NCBI GenBank assembly: GCA_019115825.1
Contig: DXCV01000064.1
Coordinates: 1 to 53,642, forward strand
DNA: 53,642 bases
Direction of reading: 5' to 3'
Source of the DNA: Candidatus Bacteroides pullicola
Lineage (GTDB): Bacteria; Bacteroidota; Bacteroidia; Bacteroidales; Bacteroidaceae
This document shows positions 17,829 through 27,323 of this stretch, piece by piece (positions within the stretch are counted from its first letter, which is position 1; the number at the start of each line of letters is the position of its first letter). A program made the translations under genes and the position numbers. The notes below the pieces were generated by a model. The model had not been told where the DNA came from, ran no database searches, and was given only the letters and a program-made list of their open reading frames with translations.

Positions 17829-20800
17829 TTACAAATTAAAGAATAAGCTCATCGTGTAGCTGCGCGGCACGCGGTTGTAATGGGCGCCGGTCACGGGATT
17901 CACCGCCTCGGGATCCAAGCCCTTGCTGTTGCGCGCCCAAGTGCAGAGGTTGTTGATCTGGAAGCGCAGACGCAAGTCGTTCAGGCCGATGACCTTGCAC
18001 ACGCGCTCACTGAAGTCATAACCGATGACCAGGTTGCGCAGCTTGACATACCCGGCGTGCTCGACATTCGTATGCCGGTAGATGCCATAGTTCATGTCCG
18101 TGTACTTGGTGGCCATGTATCCGTTGGCGGGCACATCGGCATCCCCCTGCCAATAGCGCAGATAGTCCTTCGAGATGGCACCGTTGCCGAACGTGGCCTT
18201 GTAGCCGCCTGTGCCGCCGACGGTCGAGCCCCAGGCATCATTGTCGGTGCGCATGTAATGACCGCCGTAGAAGTTGAACATCGCCGAGAGGCTGAAGCCG
18301 TTCCACGTCACTTCAGGCGTGATGGCACCACTGATGGTCGGCGTGTACGTGCCGGAGAACACGGCATCCTCCACCTCAAAGGCTCCGCTGGCCACCGATT
18401 CGGTATGCACGTTGCCTTCCTTGTCCTTCCAGCCCAGCAGATAGGCACCCCCTTCCTCGATGATGCCGGCATAGTCGATGGAGAACAGCGAATTGAGCGG
18501 ATAGCCCTCGTGCAAGGAGGTGCGGAGATACTCCTCGCCGGACTCCGGCTTGTGGGGCACCCGCGTCACCTTATTCTTATTGTATGCGAAGTTGAAGCCC
18601 AGGTTGATGCCTACATCCTGGCGTTTGCGGGCAGGCAGGATGCGGCCGTTCAGTTGCAGCTCCACGCCCGTGTTGTTCATCTCGCCGTTGTTGATGGTCA
18701 GCGAGGTCCAACCTGTTGTCGGATCCAGGTCGGTACTGGTCAGCAGGTCGCTGCCTTTCTTGCGATAGATATCCAGCGAACCGTTCAAGCGGTAATTCCA
18801 CAGCGAGAAATCAAAGCCGGCATTCCACGTGGCCGTCTTCTCCCAACGGAGCTGGTCGTTGGGCGGTGTTTGCAGATAGCCCACCAGCTGGCCGTTGTAC
18901 TGGTTGGTGCCCATGCTGGCTGTCAAGTAGGAGGATACGGACGAATCAATGTTGCCCGTCAGGCCGAAGCTGGCGCGGAGTTTCAACACGTCCAGCCATT
19001 CCATAGGTTTCAAGAACGCTTCGTTGTGCAGGTTCCAGCTGGCTCCCACGGACCACAACGGACGTCCACGGAACTTGGGGTCGGTGCCGAACAGGTCGGT
19101 GCGGTCCACACGATAGGAGCCGAACAGGCTGTAACGGCTGTCGTACACATAGTTGGCCGTGAAGTAATAGGAATAATACCGGTGCAACACATCGCTGGTG
19201 TCGAAGTCCTGCGGGGCACCCATCACACCATAATTACTGCCCAGCACGCCCGTGTAGGGATTGTTGATAAATGCCCAGTCCGTCAGCAGGTTCTGGTTGG
19301 TCTGCGTCTGATGGTCGTAGCCATACTTCAGGTCGCTGTCCGTGGAGGTATGCGTCTGGCGATACTCGAAACCGGCCAAGACATCCACGGCGTGCGCCCC
19401 GAATGTACGGTTGTATTGAGTCTGTGCGCGGAAGGTATAGAACTGGCTTGAGGCGTTCTCTGTCTGCAGCAAGTCGCCGTCCGGTATGGCATGGTTCACC
19501 TCCAAGCGAGTCTCTTCCTTCATTCCCAGATGGGGGTCGGTCCAGTCCAGATTCGGGTCGAACCAATCAAAGTCCGGGTCAAACACCCACTCCGTGATGG
19601 TCTGTGCCGTGGTGTAGAGGTTGTAGAGGCTCCGCATGAAGTGCGACTCCTTGTTGTAGCGGGTCTGCGAGCGGCTGTTGATGTCCTCGTACTGGAACTG
19701 TGCCTGGGCCGTCCATCCCTCCACCGGAAGCCGGAACAGCGTCTTCACATGGGTACGCACATTGGTATAGCGGTATTTGTTGAAGTTGTAGCCCATCTCC
19801 TCCCGATAGTTGTACGTGGGGTCCTTCAGGGCGTATTCCGTCACGCCAAAGGCCGATTCGCCGGGATAGACATCGGCCTCCATGCGGGCCAAGGAGCCAT
19901 CGTCGTTGTACATGCTCTCATAGGCCATGAAGGAATTGATGTAATCGTAAGAACCGGTGGCATGATACTTCGCACGATTGTTAAGCACATTGACTCCAAA
20001 CGACATGTCCCACCAGCGGTTCACCTTCAGGTCCCCGTTGTAGCTGAACGACAAGGAACTTTCATTTTCCCTCTTGGCACCCCGGTTGTCGCCCATATAG
20101 TTCACGACGATGCTTGAACTGAGGTGCTTCCCCTTGGCACGTATGCCCAGATTATATTGGTGGCTGATGTGCGTGCGGTCATGGGCATCCCGCCATTCGC
20201 TGCGGTAATCGTTGCGGCTCCAGCGGTCCAACGTGGCGTCCAGGTCGGCATCGCTCAGCAAGCCTTGGTAGTTCTGAAGCAGCAGACGCATGACGTGCGA
20301 CTGGGTAAAAATCCGTCCCCCGGCAGCCGCTTCTATCTGGTCTTGTATCAGATTGGGGTCAGCCTGCAGCATGGCATTGAAGTTGTATTTCTCCAGCGCG
20401 ATAATGTCTGCGGCCGATGCCCAGTTATAGTTGCTATAGTCCTGCCGCTCGCTGATGACCAAATCGGCATTGAAATCAATGGAGAGGCGGTCTTCCTTGG
20501 CACGCTTGGTCGAGATGACAATCACGCCGTTCGAGGCACGGGCGCCGTAAATGGCGGCCGCAGCCGCGTCTTTCAGCACGGTGATGTTATCAATGTCATA
20601 GGGATTGACGCTCTCTATGCCCCCTTCGATGGGCAACCCGTCCACCACGATCAACGGACTGGTGCGGGCATTGAAGGTGCCCGTGCCGCGGATGGTGATG
20701 GCATCCTCGCCGGTGATGTTGGGATTGTCCGTCACTGTCACCAGGCCGGGAATCTTGCCCTCCAGGTTGGCGGTAATGTCACCCGTATAGCGTTTCTCCA

Positions 20801-21245
20801 TATCCTTCGCCGTCAGGCTTTGGAAAGCACCCGTCGCGTTCTCGCGCTTGATGTTCTGATAGCCCGTCACGATGACTTCGTCCATCAGGGTGGCATCCTC
20901 CTCCAGGATGATACGCACATATTTGGCATCCGGAATCAGGGAAGTCCGGTTGGTCTTCATGCCGACGTAGGACACGACCAAAACCGGATGCTCCTTCTCC
21001 ACCAAGATGGAGAAGTTGCCGTCCATATCCGTGATGACGCCCATGTCCGTATCCTCGATGCGCACCGTGGCGCCGGGCAAGGGGTCTCCATTCTCGTCAA
21101 ACACGGTGCCGACCAATGTCTTTTTCTCGATGGCCTGCACCACCTGCTGCACCGGCATCCCGGTGTCCTTTTGCTGAGCCGCAAGCGGGAGGCATCCTGC
21201 TGCGGCCGCGACGCCGAACAGCAGATAAGCTAACTTTTTCTTCAT
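17829..21245 (-). CDS. SusC/RagA family TonB-linked outer-membrane transporter
   Basis: A 1138-residue protein. Signal peptide MKKKLAYLLFGVAAAAGCLP; CarboxypepD_reg-like domain (LVGTVFDENGDPLPGATVRI); TonB-box-like DEVIVTGYQNI; plug domain with the conserved ASNGVIVISTKR; then a large beta-barrel ending RSYTMSLFFNL. It imports a substrate captured by the SusD protein, powered by TonB. The start at 21245 is chosen for the signal peptide; upstream codons to 21335 are not signal-like. Redox neighbours (TlpA-like lipoprotein, DsbD) set it apart from ordinary polysaccharide loci. Confidence 0.95.
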   Translation of the reverse strand: MKKKLAYLLFGVAAAAGCLPLAAQQKDTGMPVQQVVQAIEKKTLVGTVFDENGDPLPGATVRIEDTDMGVITDMDGNFSILVEKEHPVLVVSYVGMKTNRTSLIPDAKYVRIILEEDATLMDEVIVTGYQNIKRENATGAFQSLTAKDMEKRYTGDITANLEGKIPGLVTVTDNPNITGEDAITIRGTGTFNARTSPLIVVDGLPIEGGIESVNPYDIDNITVLKDAAAAAIYGARASNGVIVISTKRAKEDRLSIDFNADLVISERQDYSNYNWASAADIIALEKYNFNAMLQADPNLIQDQIEAAAGGRIFTQSHVMRLLLQNYQGLLSDADLDATLDRWSRNDYRSEWRDAHDRTHISHQYNLGIRAKGKHLSSSIVVNYMGDNRGAKRENESSLSFSYNGDLKVNRWWDMSFGVNVLNNRAKYHATGSYDYINSFMAYESMYNDDGSLARMEADVYPGESAFGVTEYALKDPTYNYREEMGYNFNKYRYTNVRTHVKTLFRLPVEGWTAQAQFQYEDINSRSQTRYNKESHFMRSLYNLYTTAQTITEWVFDPDFDWFDPNLDWTDPHLGMKEETRLEVNHAIPDGDLLQTENASSQFYTFRAQTQYNRTFGAHAVDVLAGFEYRQTHTSTDSDLKYGYDHQTQTNQNLLTDWAFINNPYTGVLGSNYGVMGAPQDFDTSDVLHRYYSYYFTANYVYDSRYSLFGSYRVDRTDLFGTDPKFRGRPLWSVGASWNLHNEAFLKPMEWLDVLKLRASFGLTGNIDSSVSSYLTASMGTNQYNGQLVGYLQTPPNDQLRWEKTATWNAGFDFSLWNYRLNGSLDIYRKKGSDLLTSTDLDPTTGWTSLTINNGEMNNTGVELQLNGRILPARKRQDVGINLGFNFAYNKNKVTRVPHKPESGEEYLRTSLHEGYPLNSLFSIDYAGIIEEGGAYLLGWKDKEGNVHTESVASGAFEVEDAVFSGTYTPTISGAITPEVTWNGFSLSAMFNFYGGHYMRTDNDAWGSTVGGTGGYKATFGNGAISKDYLRYWQGDADVPANGYMATKYTDMNYGIYRHTNVEHAGYVKLRNLVIGYDFSERVCKVIGLNDLRLRFQINNLCTWARNSKGLDPEAVNPVTGAHYNRVPRSYTMSLFFNL

Positions 21246-21352
21246 TACGTAATTCTGTTTGTAAGTAACTAAGTAGCTATTCATATTTAGTTTATAATAT
21301 TTCAGAAGCATCTGTGGGGTATGTTTAGGTCTCAATAGCGACTACGTAAAGC

Positions 21353-21418
21353 AAAGGTGGCACCTTTGGTAGTCATCAATGGCATTGATGGTAGTCATCA
21401 TTGGCATTGATTCTATAT
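21353..21418. repeat. Tandem dyad array B, 22-bp period, 3 units
   Basis: Units start at 21353, 21375 and 21397. Unit 1 has dyad AAAGGTGGCACCTTT, unit 2 ATCAATGGCATTGAT and unit 3 ATCATTGGCATTGAT. Spacer GGTAGTC is shared by the first two. The arm change from AAAGGTG to ATCAATG is matched by the complementary change in the other arm. It lies between the TlpA-like gene and susC. No promoter for susC was recognised in the rest of this 260-nt gap. Confidence 0.88.
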
Positions 21419-21506
21419 CAAGGCGAATACTACCCTTCACTTCTTGATGCTATAAACTAATATTGAACGTCTACTTATAAACTAATTTTGGTATTTGTGA
21501 AACGGT

Positions 21507-22901
21507 TCAACGGGCCAAGGCGGCATCCAATGCGGCCGTCACCTCCTTGTCCGACGGGCGCACGGCATCCACGGAAATGATGCGACCGTCGCGCCCCACG
21601 ATGACAAATCGCGGAATGGCATTGATGCCCATCGCCTCCAGGAACTGCCGGCCGGAGACTTTGTCAAAGATATAGTTGGGCCACTGCGGACGGTCGGCAT
21701 CCATCTTCTTCTCCCACGCCTTGGCATTGTCGTCCTGCGAGACGCTGACGAAAACGATTTGGTCATTGTCCTTGTACTGCTGCCACACCTTTTCAAAGTA
21801 AGGAATCTCGCGGCAACAGGGTGCGCACCACGTGGCCCAGAAGTCTATATAGGCCACCTTGCCCCGGATGACCTTGGAGAGCGTGGTGCGGCTGCCGTCG
21901 CGGGCCAGAAGGACAGGGTCGGACGGCAAGGCATCCCCGTCCTTGATCTGCTTGGCGCGTTCGGCCAGCATTTGCTCGATGTTTTGGGCGATGCGCGGCG
22001 CCTTGGCCAGCTGGGGGGCAATGCCTTGGCGGAATGCCGTGACGGCACTGTCCGACGGCTGGTACATGAAGAACATATTGCAGAGCATATTCGTCAAGCT
22101 CTTCTTGTTGCCTTCATTGGTCAGCACGGAGTCGATGCCATTGATTTGCCTGATAAAGTAAGTGGTCAGGTCGGGAGTGTTTCCGGTCGAGCGGTGCAGC
22201 TCGGATTCGTTATACCAATAGTTGATAAGCCCGCTCAGGCGGCTCTCGTCCGCATTGGGGTCGATGGTGGCCATCAAGGAATCCATCTGTGCCGCATGGT
22301 CGGCCTGGTTCACCATCTGGTCCAGCGACAGCGTCTGCAAGCGGTAGTATTTGCACACGGCGTCGGCCAGTCGTTGGTAGCGGGCGCGTGCCTCGTCATC
22401 GGTGACGGCATCGATAGCTTTCTTCACGTCCGCCCGGCCTTGTTCGAGCTTGGCTGTCCACTCGTCCAGATCGAAAGGATGGTCCGGCGTAGGCTTGAAA
22501 ACCCACGGGGAGAAAGCGTGGTAGAGGACATTGTTGAACACGCAACGGTCGGTATGGTCGCCGACAAAGGTGGCTTCCGTGCCCCGGATGTCCATGCGGA
22601 CGGAACTGCCCCGACGCACATAGGCGCCATACAGGTCCTGGCCGACATAGACAATGAGGTCGGCATCCTGTCCCGCCAGTTCGGGATTGTAGGTGAACGC
22701 ACCGGTGGAGTCAGTGGTCAGCTCGTCCACGTAATTGTCGCCTTCATAGTCATAGACAAAGGCTATTTGCGTGGGTTCGGCCACGTCCAGTTTTCCCTCC
22801 AGCAGAGGGGCGTCGGCCTTGGGAGCGCAAGCCTGGAAAATCACTGCCGACAATGCCAAGAGGCAGGACGGCTTCAGGTAAGAAGAAAAGAGGTTGTGCA
22901 T
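21507..22901 (-). CDS. TlpA-like thioredoxin-fold lipoprotein
   Basis: A 464-residue protein. Lipoprotein signal ends at FQAC near residue 25. A beta-rich N-terminal domain and a helical middle region precede a C-terminal thioredoxin-like domain with FWATWCAPCCREIPYF, active Cys 359 and 362 plus an extra Cys 363, and the cis-Pro in NAIPRFVIVG. It probably reduces or isomerises disulfides in the periplasm or on the outer membrane, supplied by the DsbD of the same locus. The ATG at 22901 is chosen; a promoter sits at 22936-22965. Confidence 0.88.
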   Translation of the reverse strand: MHNLFSSYLKPSCLLALSAVIFQACAPKADAPLLEGKLDVAEPTQIAFVYDYEGDNYVDELTTDSTGAFTYNPELAGQDADLIVYVGQDLYGAYVRRGSSVRMDIRGTEATFVGDHTDRCVFNNVLYHAFSPWVFKPTPDHPFDLDEWTAKLEQGRADVKKAIDAVTDDEARARYQRLADAVCKYYRLQTLSLDQMVNQADHAAQMDSLMATIDPNADESRLSGLINYWYNESELHRSTGNTPDLTTYFIRQINGIDSVLTNEGNKKSLTNMLCNMFFMYQPSDSAVTAFRQGIAPQLAKAPRIAQNIEQMLAERAKQIKDGDALPSDPVLLARDGSRTTLSKVIRGKVAYIDFWATWCAPCCREIPYFEKVWQQYKDNDQIVFVSVSQDDNAKAWEKKMDADRPQWPNYIFDKVSGRQFLEAMGINAIPRFVIVGRDGRIISVDAVRPSDKEVTAALDAALAR

Positions 22902-22935
22902 ACGCAATTGTTTTTAAGGATTATTTTCTTCGCAC

Positions 22936-22965
22936 AAAGGAAAAGAAAAATCCCGCACAATCAAT
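22936..22965 (-). promoter_or_regulatory. Promoter of the TlpA-SusCD-DsbD locus
   Basis: On the minus strand, TTG at 22963-22965, a 19-nt spacer, then TTCCTTTG (22943-22936), one mismatch from TAnnTTTG. It is 35 nt before the start at 22901. Confidence 0.55.
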
Positions 22966-23018
22966 TGCTTGTCTTTTCTGGATTCGTCAAATTGTCGGAT
23001 ACGGAAAAGATTGACGCC

Positions 23019-24716
23019 TCACAGCCCCTTCAACTGCGAGCGATAACGGGCCGGGGTCATGCCCGTGACGGCCTGGAAGGTGGCATAGAAGGTGGAGAGG
23101 GAGCTGAAACCCACCTCGGCGGCAATCTGCTTCAACGGTTTGTCGGCGGCGAGGTCGGAGATTTCCGAGATGGCCTGCCGGATGCGGTATTCGTTCACCA
23201 GCTGCGTGAAGGTCTTCCCCGTGTTTTCGTTGATGGCTTTGGACAGATAGGTGCGGTTGGTGTCCAGGCGTTCGGCCATGGAGGCCACGGTCAGGGTGGA
23301 ATCCGTGAATGCCCGTTCCTCCATCATCAGGGTGGTGAAACGCGCCATCAGGTCTTGCAGCTTGTCCGCAGGCGCAGACGGGCCGGGCTTCCGCATCTGC
23401 TCTATCTGGTTCAACAACAACTGCTCGCGCTGCAGGTATTCGCGGTTTTGCGACACGATGGCCTGATACAGGCGGTTCTTCTTCCGATAGAACCCATAGA
23501 TGAGCGCCAAGGCCACGACCAACACCAACATGAGACCTGTCAGCACGGCAATCTTGTAACGGTTGCCCAGGATTTCCACCTGCTGTTCGCTGATCCGTTG
23601 CTCGCGGGCAAAGATGTCGTGCCGAATGCGCGCTTCCTGGGTGGCACGCTCGCGCACTTCGTCAAACAGGCGGTCTTGGTACTCCATATAGGCAAGGGTA
23701 CACTCCAACGCCTTGCCCGTCTGCCCGGCCTCGCGGTAGCTCAGGGCCATCTCCTTCAGCAGACGCGCTTTGTGGATGAGCACGCCGCTGCTGTCGATAT
23801 GCTCCAACCCATGCTCCAGCACCCGGATGGCGGAGGCCGCCCGATGGTCGGTGCGGAGCAGTCGGGCGTATTCTATATAGACCATGGTGATGGTGGAGGC
23901 CGAAGCGGTGGGAAAATTCTCCATGGCCCGGGCAAACTCCCCGTAAGCCCCGGCCGTCTCGCCCCGTCCGGCATGAAGCTGCGCCCGGAGCAGGCTGAGG
24001 TCCGACTCCGTGCCGAACCCATAGGCATCGTGCATCTGCTCCAGCGCATCGATGGCCACGGCGGCCTGGGGAAGCAGGCTGTCGGCCGCCAGGCAAAAGA
24101 TGGCCCGGTTCATCGTGGCATGAAACAAGGGCACCGGCTCGTCTTCTGCCTGGGCGATGCGTATGGCCTCGTCGGCATAGCGGAGGCCGGAGAAATCGCC
24201 CCGCATAAAGTAAGCCCCGGAAATGTTGGACAGCACCATGGCATACAGCCGGCGGTTGTCCACCCGCTTCCCTTCCTCCAAGGCTTGGAAATAATAAGAG
24301 AGGGCTGTATAGACATCGTTATTATGGAACAACGCATAATTGCCGAACCCGTTCAGGGCCATCATCAATGCCTCATAATCCCGCTGACGCCCGGCCAAAG
24401 CACGCGCCGTCTCCAGATGGACATACCACGCGGAATCGGCCCCGGACTCCGTGCCGGCCAACCCCAGCAACAAATGGCTATACAACACAGCCGGGTGCCG
24501 TTCCTCCTCCGGGCCTGCCAGTTGCAACAGGCGCTCCCCACAATGCCGGGCCAGGGCAAGGTCGCCCTGGTTGAGGAAACGGATGCCTGCCTCACGCAGG
24601 TCCTCGTAACTGGACGGCAAGGCGGACGGTTCCTCCGCACGGACAGACGCAGGCCAAAGTGCCCATATCCACACGCACACCCCCAGGCAAATCTTCAATA
24701 GTGGCAAAATTCCCAT
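23019..24716 (-). CDS. Membrane-anchored TPR regulator with AraC-type DNA-binding domain
   Basis: A 565-residue one-component regulator. A signal or TM segment lies at about 5-25, TPR-like helices at 40-330, a TM helix at about 389-408 (VLTGLMLVLVVALALIYGFY), a coiled linker, and an AraC HTH at about 473-565 (VASMAERLDTNRTYLSKAIN; IAAEVGFSSLSTFYATFQAV). The sensor part is thus periplasmic and the HTH cytoplasmic, with no kinase or receiver. It is encoded directly upstream of, and in the same direction as, the TlpA-SusCD-DsbD genes, so it probably controls them. Confidence 0.88.
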   Translation of the reverse strand: MGILPLLKICLGVCVWIWALWPASVRAEEPSALPSSYEDLREAGIRFLNQGDLALARHCGERLLQLAGPEEERHPAVLYSHLLLGLAGTESGADSAWYVHLETARALAGRQRDYEALMMALNGFGNYALFHNNDVYTALSYYFQALEEGKRVDNRRLYAMVLSNISGAYFMRGDFSGLRYADEAIRIAQAEDEPVPLFHATMNRAIFCLAADSLLPQAAVAIDALEQMHDAYGFGTESDLSLLRAQLHAGRGETAGAYGEFARAMENFPTASASTITMVYIEYARLLRTDHRAASAIRVLEHGLEHIDSSGVLIHKARLLKEMALSYREAGQTGKALECTLAYMEYQDRLFDEVRERATQEARIRHDIFAREQRISEQQVEILGNRYKIAVLTGLMLVLVVALALIYGFYRKKNRLYQAIVSQNREYLQREQLLLNQIEQMRKPGPSAPADKLQDLMARFTTLMMEERAFTDSTLTVASMAERLDTNRTYLSKAINENTGKTFTQLVNEYRIRQAISEISDLAADKPLKQIAAEVGFSSLSTFYATFQAVTGMTPARYRSQLKGL

Positions 24717-24723
24717 ATAACTG

Positions 24724-24745
24724 CTTCGCTTAATCGGAAGCGAAG
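24724..24745. promoter_or_regulatory. Inverted repeat in the leader of the TPR-AraC gene
   Basis: Perfect 8-bp arms CTTCGCTT and AAGCGAAG are separated by 6 nt, beginning 8 nt before the start codon at 24716 on the minus strand. It could be an autoregulatory site or an RNA hairpin covering the translation start. Function is not known. Confidence 0.4.
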
Positions 24746-24850
24746 TAAAGCAATTAATTTGAATCGTCCAAACACGGGCGGGATTTTGATGCAGAAAGTC
24801 TGCGAATCTGCCATCCGGATACCGATAAGGATATGAATTTCACCCCGTCA

Positions 24851-24882
24851 TTTGCTCAGGCGGGAATATGTTCGTATCTTCG
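24851..24882 (+). promoter_or_regulatory. Promoter of the PcrA/UvrD helicase gene
   Basis: TTTG at 24851-24854, a 20-nt spacer, then TATCTTCG at 24875-24882, one mismatch from TAnnTTTG. It lies 32 nt before the start at 24915. Confidence 0.55.
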
Positions 24883-24914
24883 CCCGGATTTTCAAGAAGA
24901 AACAGAACGAATAC

Positions 24915-27167
24915 ATGTCCGACTACATCAACGAACTGAATGATAGCCAGCGGGCCGCCATCCTCTATAACGATGGCCCCTCGCTGGTCATTGCCGGTGC
25001 CGGCTCGGGAAAGACGCGGGTACTGACCTACAAGATTGCCTACCTGCTGGAACAGGGATACCGTCCATGGAACATCCTGGCCCTGACCTTCACCAACAAG
25101 GCCGCCAAAGAGATGCAAGAACGCATTGCCCGGCAAGTGGGCCGCGACACTGCCTCCAAGCTCTGGATGGGCACCTTCCACTCCATGTTCATGCGCATCT
25201 TGCGGACAGAAGCCGACGTGCTGGGCTTCCCCAGGGACTTCACGATTTATGACACGGCCGACCAGAAAAGCCTCATCCGCACCCTGCTGAAGGAAATGAA
25301 GCTGGATGAGAAGACCTACAAGCCGGGTCTGGTGCAATCGCGCATCTCCAATGCCAAAAACCACCTGGTGACGCCCGCCGCCTACGCCAACAGCCGCGAA
25401 GCCTATGAGGCAGACAATGCTGCCCGTGTGCCTGCCCTGCGGGATGTCTACAAGAAATATTGGGACCGTTGCCGCCAGTCGGCCGCAATGGATTTCGACG
25501 ACCTGCTGCTCTACACCTTCCTGCTGTTCCGCGACCATCCGGACGTGCTCGAGAAATACCGCACCCATTTTCATTATATATTGGTGGACGAATACCAGGA
25601 CACCAACCTGGCCCAACACGCCATCGTGTGCCAGTTGGGTGCCGAACACAGCCACGTCTGCGTGGTGGGCGACGACGCGCAGAGCATCTACTCGTTCCGC
25701 GGGGCGGACATCGACAATATCCTGACCTTCACCAAGGCATGGCCGGGAGCAAAGATATTCAAGCTGGAGCAGAACTACCGCTCCACACAAAGCATCGTCG
25801 GTGCAGCCAACAGCCTGATAGAAAAGAACGAGCGGCAAATCCACAAGGAAGTCTACTCCAAAAAGGAGAAAGGCGACAGCCTCGGCGTGTTCAAAGCCTA
25901 CAGCGATGTGGAGGAGGGCGAAATCGTGGGCAATAAGATACAGGCCCTGCACCGGCGCGAACACCAAGCATGGGCAGACTTTGCCATCCTGTATCGCACC
26001 AACGCCCAAAGCCGCATCTTCGAGGAGGCGTTGCGGAAACGCTCCGTGCCCTACCGCATCTACGGCGGCCTGTCCTTCTATCAACGCAAGGAGATAAAGG
26101 ACGCCGTGGCCTACTTCCGACTGACGGTGAACCCGCATGACGAAGAAGCCCTGAAACGCGTTATCAACTATCCCGCCCGTGGCATCGGCGATACCACCGT
26201 GGGACGTCTCCTGCAAGCCGCCGATACCCACAGCGTCAGCCTTTGGACCGTGCTATGCGCCCCCCAGGCTTACGAATTGTCCCTAAACAAGGGCACTCTC
26301 GGAAAACTGCAGACGTTCCGCACGCTGATAGAGGAATGTACCGTACTGGCCTCCACCCAGACGGCCTACGAAGCCGGCACTGAAATCATCCGCCGGTCAG
26401 GCATCATTGCCGACATCTGCCAGGACAACAACCCCGAAAACCTGAGCCGGCAAGAAAACATCGAAGAACTGGCCAACGGTCTGAGCGACTTCTGCACACA
26501 ACGTCTGGAAGAGGGCGACACCCACACCGGACTATCCGACTTCCTGTCCGAAGTATCCCTGCTGACTGACCAAGACACGGACAAGGACGCCGACCAGGAC
26601 AAGGTGACACTGATGACCGTCCATTCCGCCAAAGGGCTGGAGTTCCGCAACGTCTTTGTCGTCGGCCTGGAGGAAGGACTTTTCCCCTCGTCCATGGCAG
26701 GAGATTCGCCCCGCGCATTGGAAGAGGAACGCCGACTGTTCTACGTCGCCATCACGCGTGCCGAAGAACATTGCTTCCTCTCCTACGCCAAGAGTCGCAC
26801 CCGTTTCGGCAAGATGGAATTCTGCAGCCCCAGCCGTTTCCTGAACGACATCGATGCCTGCTACCTGGACCTGCCGGAAAACGACATCCCCGCACGCATC
26901 ACCGCCCCTACCCCAAACTACCGTCCCAGGCAGCAGACTTTCGTGCCGCCTGCATCTTCCCGGATGAAACCGGTATCCCGGGCAACGTCCGCAAGCAAGG
27001 ACACCCCTGTCGTGCAAGAAGGCCAACTCATCGAGCACGAACGCTTCGGGCGGGGCACCGTCATCCGCGTGGAAGGAGCGGGCGAAAATGCCAAAGCCAC
27101 CATCCGCTTTGAGAATGTGGGTGAAAAGCAGTTGCTGCTACGCTTCGCACGGTTCAAAATCGTGTAG
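24915..27167 (+). CDS. pcrA: ATP-dependent 3'-5' DNA helicase, PcrA/UvrD/Rep type
   Basis: A 750-residue SF1A helicase for repair and fork processing. Visible motifs: Walker A GAGSGKT with Lys 33, LTFTNKAA (Ia), DEYQDTN (II), GDDAQSIYSFRGAD (III), LEQNYRS (IV), TVHSAKGLEF (V) and RLFYVAITRAEE (VI). The C-terminal GQLIEHERFGRGTVIRV is the Tudor-like tail typical of PcrA, which binds RNA polymerase. The start at 24915 is chosen because the promoter at 24851-24882 overlaps the earlier possible start. Confidence 0.95.
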   Translation: MSDYINELNDSQRAAILYNDGPSLVIAGAGSGKTRVLTYKIAYLLEQGYRPWNILALTFTNKAAKEMQERIARQVGRDTASKLWMGTFHSMFMRILRTEADVLGFPRDFTIYDTADQKSLIRTLLKEMKLDEKTYKPGLVQSRISNAKNHLVTPAAYANSREAYEADNAARVPALRDVYKKYWDRCRQSAAMDFDDLLLYTFLLFRDHPDVLEKYRTHFHYILVDEYQDTNLAQHAIVCQLGAEHSHVCVVGDDAQSIYSFRGADIDNILTFTKAWPGAKIFKLEQNYRSTQSIVGAANSLIEKNERQIHKEVYSKKEKGDSLGVFKAYSDVEEGEIVGNKIQALHRREHQAWADFAILYRTNAQSRIFEEALRKRSVPYRIYGGLSFYQRKEIKDAVAYFRLTVNPHDEEALKRVINYPARGIGDTTVGRLLQAADTHSVSLWTVLCAPQAYELSLNKGTLGKLQTFRTLIEECTVLASTQTAYEAGTEIIRRSGIIADICQDNNPENLSRQENIEELANGLSDFCTQRLEEGDTHTGLSDFLSEVSLLTDQDTDKDADQDKVTLMTVHSAKGLEFRNVFVVGLEEGLFPSSMAGDSPRALEEERRLFYVAITRAEEHCFLSYAKSRTRFGKMEFCSPSRFLNDIDACYLDLPENDIPARITAPTPNYRPRQQTFVPPASSRMKPVSRATSASKDTPVVQEGQLIEHERFGRGTVIRVEGAGENAKATIRFENVGEKQLLLRFARFKIV

Positions 27168-27169
27168 AT

Positions 27170-27272
27170 AAGCGGTGGTATCACCGGGCACGGACAGGCG
27201 TACCGCTAAGCTCGGGCAGGCATACCGCTAAGCACGGACAGGCGTACCGCTAAGCACGGGCCGCGGTACCGC
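27170..27272. repeat. Tandem repeat array D, 22-bp period, about 5 units
   Basis: Repeats of GGCGTACCGC-like sequence start at 27197, 27219, 27241 and 27263, exactly 22 bp apart. They are linked by TAAGCAC or TAAGCTC. The last unit has the perfect dyad GCGGTACCGC, and a first degenerate unit has CGGTG/CACCG arms near 27173. The array follows the helicase gene. The remaining 50 nt before nspC are AT-rich with no clear promoter. Confidence 0.85.
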
Positions 27273-27323
27273 CGGACAAATCCAATAACATATTAAAATG
27301 AATAATATATAAATCAGATATTT

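Noticed and set aside
21759..24701. 980-codon plus-strand frame across the TlpA-like and TPR-AraC genes
   Set aside because: It spans two well-supported minus-strand genes and a promoter, and has no recognisable domain.
24840..26231. 463-codon minus-strand frame opposite the helicase
   Set aside because: It is a shadow of the PcrA/UvrD gene, which has all helicase motifs.
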